This document shows positions 57,360 to 64,000 of a stretch of 64,000 bases of DNA, one piece after another (positions within the stretch are counted from its first letter, which is position 1; every line of letters begins with the position of its first letter). The position numbers and the translations under genes are program-made. This stretch comes from Prorocentrum cordatum (Eukaryota; Sar; Dinophyceae; Prorocentrales; Prorocentraceae): contig CAUYUJ010015016.1 in assembly GCA_963575745.1 (NCBI GenBank), positions 842,244-906,243 of the forward strand. Direction: 5' to 3'. Under the pieces are notes generated by a model. The model did not search any database and had not been told where the DNA came from. It saw only the letters and a list, made by a program, of their open reading frames with translations.

Positions 57360-57890
57360 ACATCACGTTTGTATACGTGAAACTGTGTGACTGCGCTACG
57401 TCGTGATCTACTGCGCGCATGCATGCTGCGCGCACGCGCGAAGAGGACCCAGAGGGGGGGACCGACCCCAGGCGCCAAGGGCGCACCTTCACGTCGGGTG
57501 AGCTGGGGCTGGACACGCCTGCTCGCTCCGCCCCCTTCCGGGTGGTAGCACCGGAACTGTTCGTCCGGGTTGGAGCCGCAAGGGGCCTGGACTGTTCCGG
57601 ACCTGCGCCTCCCAAGTCCAAGAGCCTCGACACCTCCTCGGCCTGCGGGTTCTGGCTCCCTCCCCAGATGTCCCACCCCCCCAATCACGGGCCCCCCTCC
57701 CAACCAAGAGGTCGCTTGCGGGCCCCCCGAAGCCTCCCAAGGAGGCCCAGGATGCCATTAATGCGACCAGAATGGCGACCTCCAGCATTGCCACCATGTG
57801 GATTCAAGCGCGCGCGCGCGCGTGCACGCGCGCGGGCCCCTCCGCAAAAGCGCAGCTCCAGCCGACACGGCTGGAGGCAGGAAGAGAGAG
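57360..57890. other. No supported gene
   Basis: Open frames on both strands without recognisable domains. A GCGCGC tract at 57808-57835 and a GA run at 57884-57901. Confidence 0.5.
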
Positions 57891-57969
57891 AGAGAGAGAG
57901 ATAGGCGTGCCTGCTGCAGAAACTCCTAACGTTAAAACAGGGCATTAACACAAGCATAAAATCATCATC

Positions 57970-58052
57970 AAGGTTGTCGTCGTCGCCGTCAACGTCGCCG
58001 TCGTCAACGTCAACGTCGCCGTCGTCGCCGCCGTCGCCGTCGCTGTCGCCGT

Positions 58053-58099
<47 letters not shown>

Positions 58100-58100
58100 A
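57970..58100. repeat. GTC/GCC trinucleotide repeat
   Basis: Alternating gtcgtc, gccgtc and gtcaac units. It reads as Asp-Asp-Gly-type repeats on the minus strand. Confidence 0.93.
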
Positions 58101-58307
58101 TCCGACCTAGCTCCCCGCAACGCCGGGCTCGGACCGACCGCTCCGACGGGCACCCCGCGGAGGAGGTGCCGCCCCCGGCCGCGCTCAGGGCGCGCGCGCC
58201 CGCGCGCCGCGGGGATGCCTTTTGGGTCCTGGACACGTTTTTGATGACCCTGCGGCCCGATAACTATCGGCGACAGGCGAGGAGGGGAAAAGAGAAGATA
58301 TACTAGC

Positions 58308-58443
58308 GTGTTCCACTACTCGCAAAGTAACTACTCGCAAATTGCCTGGATCCGCTGCGAAGGATCTACGATAAACTAAATCAAAGCAAACATGTGTTTT
58401 TCGGGCAATTGCGAGTAGGCACTTTGCGAGTAGTGGAACGCAC
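58308..58443. mobile_element. MITE-like element with about 40-bp inverted repeats
   Basis: The left arm 58308-58346 (gtgttccactactcgcaaag ...) and right arm 58403-58443 (... ctttgcgagtagtggaacgc) are inverted repeats with four or five differences around a 56-base centre. No coding capacity. No clear target duplication was found. Confidence 0.75.
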
Positions 58444-58449
58444 TCGGTA

Positions 58450-59240
58450 AGAAGAAGAGGGTCATCTCAGAAGGCGGTGGGTTTTTTCAGAAGCCCTCCG
58501 AAAAATTGTCCGTGTCTTCGGCGAAGGCTTTGGAAATTCCTCAAGAGGCCGGAGGATTTCAAAACCTTCTGAGAGGGTCCGCCCCTTCTCGCTTCCCTCC
58601 GGGGCTCGCCGCCGAAACAAGCCCTAGAGGCCGAAATCAATGAAAAATACAAGGATTGAACATATCTTCCGAGATCTATCTGGGTTTGCTGCATGGCAAG
58701 ACAGTCGTTGTTTCATGTTTCGCGATAGCGCCATTAGCTGGCCCCGGCCCCCTCCCCCACTGGAAACGTGACAATTCGCGCTGGCGCTGTGTGGGCAGGC
58801 AACCCTAGGCATTCTCAAACGGCGCCAACACAAATCGTAATGTCTTTGCCCCCCCCCTGGCACAGCCCGTTATCTGGAGGCCTCCCATATAGGGTCCGAG
58901 TAGATGGGGTCAGAGGATCGCGCCGCATCGACAGTGCATTGGCGACGCCAGCAATGCGTCGGCACCGTCGGCGTGGAAAATAGAGGGCTCCATATCCCAG
59001 GAGATCTGACGTTGCAGAAAAACTGCAACATCCCAGAAAATCGCCACCAAAACCTTGGACCCTATCTTCCTGCGCCATTGCCCGAGCCAAATCGATCTGC
59101 GACGGTCTCGGGGTCCGAAACCGCGTGAGAGCGCCCGGTGCGAAAAAACTGCAACACCAAGACTTCAGGGTCGAATCGTACCGCCGATGCATCGACGATG
59201 CGGCGCGATCCTCCCACCCCATCCACCTCGGCCCTTCCAG
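58450..59240. other. No supported gene; tandem-like gcgccg / cgccgatgcatcgacg pieces
   Basis: Related segments at 58900-58980 and 59160-59215 (gatcctcccacccc / gaggatcgcgccgc in inverted orientation) suggest a small repeated unit. No coding signature. Confidence 0.45.
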
Positions 59241-59242
59241 TC

Positions 59243-59647
59243 TTAAGTCGGGCCTGTCCCCCTACAGGAGGATTTTCGACGAAAAATACAAAATACCCCA
59301 AAAATAATAATAATAATAATAAAAAAAGTCTGGGGACTATTTTGGGGTATGTTTTGACCTTTTGGGGGCATTTTTGGGGTATGTTTTGTTTCGTCGAAAA
59401 TCCCCGTAGGGGGACACGCCCGACATAATGCTAGAAGTGCCCCATCGCCCAAGGTGCCCACCAGATTTCCGAGGCCCCCGCGGCCTCGGGGAGGAGTCGG
59501 GTGCTGCTAGAAAAGCCCCATGTGCCCAAGGTGCCCCCCGGATTTCCGAGGAGGCCCCCACGGCCTCCAGAGCACCCCGCACGAGGCCCGGGGGGGCCGG
59601 ATGGGCTCCAAAGTGAAGCGAACAAGAAGGGGACACGCCCGGCATAA
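59243..59647. mobile_element. MITE-like element, ttaagtcgggc family, composite
   Basis: The left end ttaagtcgggcctgtccccc (59243) and right end ggggacacgcccggcataa (ending 59647) are inverted repeats. The flanks ttccagtc (59235-59242) and ttccagcc (59648-59655) match at 7 of 8, consistent with an 8-bp target duplication. An internal end of the same type (tagggggacacgcccgacat, then aa) stops at 59428, so the unit may be nested or partly duplicated. A ~77-bp tandem repeat starting tgctagaa lies at 59429 and 59506. Confidence 0.65.
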
Positions 59648-59760
59648 TTCCAGCCTCAGCGTGGCCCGGCCACGGCCCGCCCGCGTGCTCGCCGGCCGCA
59701 ACATGAAGCCTAAAACGAGGCCAGGACGGGCATCGAGAATCTCTGAGATCCCGCGGCCAT

Positions 59761-59801
59761 GGAGGAGGAGGAGGAGGAGGAGGAGGAGGAGGAGGAGGAG
59801 G
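59761..59801. repeat. GGA microsatellite
   Basis: About 13 GGA units. Confidence 0.95.
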
Positions 59802-60680
59802 CAGGAGGCAGGATGCAGGAGGCAGGAGCCTCCCGATGTCTCGTGCGCCGCGGCCTTCTCGGAGCTTTCAGGAACGCTGTGAGAGCGAACGCTCTGGAGC
59901 GCTCTGGAACGGCTTTGTCCTCGCCCTAACTGGCCCCGTTCGGCGAACACGGCCGCGTCCGCCCGCTCCGAGAGAGGGCGTCCGGGCGCCTGCTCGTCCC
60001 TGGACGTCCTGCTGGAACCCTCGCCTCGCAGCGGGCGGCGGTGGCTGCGCCCGCGCGAGGCCCCGGGCGGCGGCGGCGGGGGTCCCCGCCCGCCCGCAGG
60101 CGTGTTCCCTCCGCGCCCTGCTGTCCAACCAAGGAGGCAGGGGGGGAGGAGCGAGCGAGCGAGCGAGCTAAGACGAGGCCAAGACGAGGATAAAGTCGGG
60201 TGAAGATAAATCGGGGATCTCTGAGATCAGGCGGTTCTGGAGGATGCCTCGGGCGCCGCGGCCTTATCACTCCACCCTTGTAATGTAACGGCTGCGAATT
60301 TCTAGCTTCAAGATCATAAACACGTGAGGAAGTTTCCTGCGAAACACCGGCCCACCCTACCGACACCTCTGGGGGTGCGACAAGGAGAAGGAAGAGGAAC
60401 AACCCCCAAGCGGCCCCCATGCAACCGCGTCGGACCTTGGCCCAGGATTGGCCTGGCTGGGGTCGGTGCAAACGGATGATTGGCGCACGGCTGTCACCCG
60501 CCACCCCAGAGTTCAGGACGTCGTGGGCGTTCTTCACAAACTCGAACATCCACCCTTGGACGAAGTCCTGCGACGAGGGGCACCGCAGGGATAGGTTCTG
60601 GATTCATCATCTGGACGACAGTCCACCACCAGACTCCTCCTTTCTTAGACCAGCTGTCGAGCTCGTGGGAGCTCGAAAAC
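59802..60680. other. No supported gene
   Basis: A minus-strand frame (59926-60549) begins with a signal-like stretch (AAWGLFLFLLLVAPPEV), but the rest is Arg/Pro-rich and unrecognised. I do not support it as a gene. gagc repeats at 60150-60170. Confidence 0.45.
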
Positions 60681-60684
60681 CAGA

Positions 60685-60784
60685 CTCCTCCTCCTCCTCC
60701 TTCTCCTCCTCCTCCTCTTCCTCCTCCTCCTCCACTCCACATCCCACTCCCTCCTCCTCCTCCTCCTCCTCCTCCTCCTCCTCC
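60685..60784. repeat. TCC microsatellite
   Basis: TCC units with a CCACTCCACATCCCAC interruption. Confidence 0.95.
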
Positions 60785-61149
60785 GTTCCCTTCCTTATAC
60801 ACAACTCCTCCCTGTCACACCCCGAGGCCAGTCGGAAGGGTGAGCAGGGCGATTCGCCTGAGATTCCCTCACCACTTCTGATCATGAGGCTTAAGAACTG
60901 GCAACAGTTTCACGGATTGACGGCGGGCCGTTTTCAAAATGTGGCTCTCGCTGGATGGAGGGCTCAAGGCTCAAGGCCCCTCAAGGTCACAGATCCCCTA
61001 GCATTATCTCCATTGCGTTGTATCCATTATGTCTGTGTCCCGATTTCTCTTTCGGTGTTCTCTTGACTGGCGACACGAAGCGTTACGACATTGGCACTCC
61101 TCTGGGTGGTGAACGGAAGCAGACCCGTACCGAATCCCCCCTGCAGCAA

Positions 61150-62127
61150 ATGGACGGTTTGGACGATGACGATCGTCCGGCGGCTGCCTCAGGCGAGGTG
61201 GAGGCGACCATGATGCACATGATGCAGGCCATGATGAAGAACATAAAGGACCTCGGGAAAGAGGTGCGGAGCATGGCTCGCGAGAACAAGGAGGCCCTGA
61301 ATGAGGCGAAGCAGGCGAAGAAGATGGCCACGTCCGCGAAGCAGGCAGACCTGGAGGCGAGCATGACCGTCAGCAGCGTGGAAGACAAGATGACCAAGCT
61401 CCAGGAGACGTCCATCACCAAAGATGACGTGGCGAAGATGATCGAGGAGAGCTTGTCGCAGTGCACGACTCCGAGAAACATAGCTTCAACGTCCAACCCA
61501 TCATCTGCCGTTGCTGTCATTGGGAACGTGTCCAACGCGTCGACCTTTGATGGGGCAGCTAAGTGGGCTATGACTTTATGTACTGATTTCAGTGCCCCAA
61601 TTCCCACACCAAACAACATGTTTTGCAAGAGTGAGTTCAAGGGCGTGTTATTCATCAAGTTCGCCAAGCGCGGCCTTGGTACGGTCGATGCCTTCGCGAA
61701 GAGGCAGCCCAAGAATTTAGGAAACACCGTCTGGGCGAAGCCGGACCTCCCCATCGACATCCGCACGCAGAACGGGGTCCTCTTCAGGTAGCGCAGCATG
61801 CTGGCGAAGCGGGGTTTCAACAAGGCGCGCATCAACATCAACACGGACGACTCTTCCTTGTCGGTTGCCGGGACGGTGGTGGCCAGCACGGTGGTGAAGG
61901 ACTTTCGCTTCGAGCTGAAGTGGGTCGACCTGGAATGGGGAAGTGGGATGCATTATAGTCGTCAGGTGAGCTCTCCGAAATCACCACGGCGGCCCAGGCG
62001 TAGCTCGACAGGGCGAAAGCCGGGGTTGGCTCCATGTAGGGGTCACGGCGGTGCGCAGACAGACAGGAAGTTTCGGTTTCACCCCTCGCGGCGGAGAGCG
62101 GCGAGGACGCGGACATACTCAGTATGA
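61150..62127 (+). pseudogene. LINE ORF1 protein with one in-frame TAG
   Basis: ATG 61150. Residues 1-110 form a Met/Lys/Ala-rich coiled coil (MMHMMQAMMKNIKDLGKEVR, then KEALNEAKQAKKMATSAKQA). The middle (ASTFDGAAKWAMTLC, FKGVLFIKFAKRGLGTVDAF) resembles an RNA-binding fold. NTVWAKPDLPIDIRTQNGVL is the block conserved in dinoflagellate LINE ORF1. TAG at 61789-61791 follows LFR, and the same frame goes on with LAKRGFNKARININTDDSSL, then SVAGTVVASTVV, to TGA 62125-62127. The stop overlaps the ATG of ORF2 in the tetranucleotide ATGA. The function is probably RNA binding in the transposition particle. Confidence 0.75.
62124..62127 (+). promoter_or_regulatory. ATGA stop/start overlap between LINE ORF1 and ORF2
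   Basis: ORF1 ends TGA at 62125-62127 and ORF2 starts ATG at 62124-62126. Such overlaps support termination-reinitiation in some non-LTR elements. Confidence 0.6.
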
Positions 62128-62662
62128 GCCGTGACAGTATTGTACGCGTTGGTTCTTGGAACATTGAGGGTATGGCACAGTTGAATTTAGTTGAAAATTG
62201 CAGTGGCATGAGTGCGCAGTCCGTCGATATCATGTGCTTGCAGGAGACGCGCAAGCCGAATTCCGACCATTATGACACCGAAGATGGCTACATGGTGGTA
62301 TTGTCAGGCACGGCAGGGGCGCATCCCGAATTTGGTGTAGGTTGTGTTACCGCTCCAAGCTTTCGTTCGCGAGTGTGTGGTTATGTACACGTCGGTCGGA
62401 AGAAGTAGGTAGAAACATGAAGTAGGAAGGCGGATATAGTGGATTGGGTCCAGGTCCTCCCAGAGAGTAACAAAACACAGCAAAAGCACATCAGCTAGAC
62501 AGCCGCATTGCCTCCATGAAGATCCGCACTGGCGCTGGGCGGCTCACGCTATGCACTGCATGCGCCCCGCACAACGACAGGCCGACGGATGAGAAGCCGA
62601 GCTCTTGCGACCGCCTACACCGCCATTTGGCGGCACCCCCTGGTTATGGTCGTCGGCTAGTG

Positions 62663-62821
62663 TTAAGTCGGGCGTGTCCCCCTACAGGGGAATTTTGGGC
62701 GATTAATTAAAAAGTCTTCAGAAAATGCACCAAAATTGTCAAAAATAATCAGAAAATCGTTCCTAGACCATTTCTTACTACTTTTGAATATTCCCCCTGT
62801 AGAGGGACGGGCCCGACTTAA
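62663..62821. mobile_element. MITE of the ttaagtcgggc family inserted in the LINE endonuclease
   Basis: 159 bp. The left end ttaagtcgggcgtgtccccc and right end gggacgggcccgacttaa are inverted repeats, extending inward to about 30 bases. The flanks ggctagtg (62655-62662) and ggctagcg (62822-62829) match at 7 of 8, giving an 8-bp target duplication as made by hAT-type transposases. The centre is AT-rich and non-coding. Confidence 0.8.
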
Positions 62822-64000
62822 GGCTAGCGTTCGGAACGCCAGACTTGGTGGAAGACGTGCTGGAGAGGATGGCATTGTGGGTGAGCATTCGTTCGGCCAA
62901 GAGGCGGTCAAGAGAACTGAGGTCCCAAACCGCGATTTGTTCATGGAGATATGCAATTACGGATTTTGAATTCATCGTCGCGAACACTGTTTTCAATCTT
63001 CCACTTAGAGTTCAAGGCTCCATGCCACGAGCCCTGAGTCCGGCCTGGCGGCCCCATCACGGCCAACGGTTACAACGCCCTTGACTTGCTGCTGGTTCCG
63101 GCGCCTCTGGAGAGAAACCTGATGGACATACGGAGTGACGCGACGACCACCCTCGCATCTCACCGTTACCCAGTGTTGGCAAACTTCGTGACCGGCGAGG
63201 CGGAATCCGGACAGGAGACGAGGCAGAGACGGAAGCGTAAAGATTGGGGGAAGCTCTGATCACCTTCTGGGCGAAAATCTTTGTCGCAAGAGGTTTCGCG
63301 ATTGACTACGCCGTTGTCTCACTGTGGCTCTTTGTCCCAGCGCAGGCAAGCTACTTCGGGCTGTGTGTTGGCTGCGGCGGAGGCCGTCGTGCCAGACATG
63401 GTGCGCGCGCCGAACAAGCCATGGATCTCCCAGCGCACGCTGTCCCTCTTGAGTGGCCGGCGGCCCGGCGGCAGGCGCGCGCCGATGGAGATTGGGAAAC
63501 AGAGCTCGCTTTGAAGTATGTCACACGATCTGCAAAACAAGATCATGCCAGGAGGCTGGAAGGTCTTACTAGTTCTGGCGACTGGGGCTGCATCAAAGCT
63601 CACGAAACCGAAAGCGATACCTCAAAGGCCGTTTGAATAACGGCGCGGGTGGCCCCGTCGCGACAGACGAGCGTGCGACCCTCTCAACATCTCAACGCGA
63701 TCCAATGGGATGTACGACACGTCACTCTTACGCCGAATAAGACATTATCTACCCTCGCCTGAATATCATGTTGGGCATGTTCACAGATGTGGAGCTCCGG
63801 AAAGCTTTGCAACGCATGCGCTCTGGGAAAGCTTGTGAGCCTGACGACATTCCAGCAGAGGTGTACAAGGCGCTGGCCGACGAGCCCGGGCAGTTGCAGT
63901 GGCTATTGGCTGTATGTGACGAAGCTTGGAACTGCTAGGAACTTCCATATTCATGGTGCGCTTCGAAAGTGCGCCTGCTATACAAGAAAGGAGACCCAGC

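Larger units (their letters stand above)
60890..64000 (+). mobile_element. LINE with ORF1, endonuclease and RT, running off the window
   Basis: Plus strand: ORF1 (61150-62127), then ORF2 from 62124 with an APE-type endonuclease and the first part of RT at the window edge. The 5' boundary is not defined; it lies downstream of the TCC tract at 60784. A MITE is inserted in the endonuclease at 62663-62821. In-frame TAGs in ORF1 (61789-61791) and RT (63937-63939), plus frame changes in ORF2, show that this copy is dead. Confidence 0.8.
62124..64000 (+). pseudogene. LINE ORF2: APE-like endonuclease and start of RT
   Basis: ATG 62124 overlaps the ORF1 stop. The endonuclease shows RVGSWNIEGM (N-terminal Asn motif) and VDIMCLQETRKPNSDHYDTE (catalytic Glu in QET), then GTAGAHPEFGVGC. 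In other frames come KIRTGAGRLTLCTACAPHND and, after the MITE, RDLFMEICNYGFEFIVANTVF (the A-N-T-x-F block). The RT begins at about 63760: TDVELRKALQRMRSGKACEP, then DDIPAEVYKAL, TAG at 63937-63939, and ELPYSWCASKVRLLYKKGDP to the window end. That is the standard RT finger block (x-x-A-L-x-x-M-x-x-G-K-A ... D-D-I-P-A-E). The region between 63060 and 63640 is the endonuclease-RT linker, in several frames. Confidence 0.75.

Noticed and set aside
59926-60549. Signal-peptide-bearing protein on the minus strand
   Set aside because: Only the first 30 residues look like a protein; the rest is Arg/Pro-rich, low in complexity and unrecognised.

Overview
The window looks like nuclear DNA of a dinoflagellate (tentatively a Prorocentrum-like species). 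The call rests on the protein families present. There are short-LTR Ty1/copia elements with initiator-Met-type primer sites. There are LINEs with an APE-like endonuclease or an RNase H tail. Several multi-copy hypothetical proteins are ones I know only from dinoflagellate assemblies. The DNA is GC-rich, codons end in G or C, long TCC/GGA tracts are common, and exons lie behind pyrimidine tracts ending in AG. Nothing bacterial (operons, ribosome binding sites, CRISPR) is present. No rRNA or tRNA gene was recognised.

Layout. 1-3.6 kb: a large decayed coding region on the minus strand. 3.6-8.8 kb: TCC, GTT and GGA repeats, two adjacent hairpins, and a possible exon with a pentapeptide repeat. 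8.98-12.1 kb: a LINE on the minus strand (RT, RNase H, zinc tail) that keeps one frame for 2.5 kb but carries three internal stops. 12.2-13.4 kb: the best host-like coding exon. 14.6-15.8 kb: a two-exon, methyltransferase-like gene. 16.8-17.6 kb: a repeat-bearing exon behind a possible spliced-leader relic. 18.085-23.968 kb: a young, nearly intact copia element (copia-1) inside a TATG microsatellite. 24.4-26.4 kb: exons of conserved dinoflagellate hypothetical genes. 26.4-28.5 kb plus 38.27-38.39 kb: one gene cut in two by a 9.7-kb copia element (copia-2) with LTRs that appear identical. 38.4-41.5 kb: repeats, a 36-bp palindrome and 1 kb of TCC/TC tract. 41.4-47.3 kb: a decayed copia element (copia-3) ending in a methyltransferase-like module. 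47.4-50.7 kb: AC/C-rich DNA and a short host exon. 50.7-53.0 kb: a copia Gag/protease remnant (copia-4). 53.9-55.3 kb: a spliced minus-strand host gene. 55.4-61.1 kb: TA repeats, a 166-bp tandem duplication and MITE-like inverted-repeat elements. 61.15-64 kb: a LINE (ORF1, endonuclease, start of RT) running off the end, with a MITE inserted in the endonuclease.

How it fits together. Most recognisable coding capacity is retroelement: four copia-type and two LINE-type units. They carry standard catalytic motifs, often with premature stops, frameshifts or substitutions at key residues. Host genes survive as scattered exons. The most notable features are the insertion that splits a gene, with the frame resuming after the target duplication; three different methyltransferase-like modules, two of them inside retroelements; a candidate +1 frameshift site in copia-1; an ATGA stop/start overlap in the LINE; and a MITE family with 8-bp target duplications.
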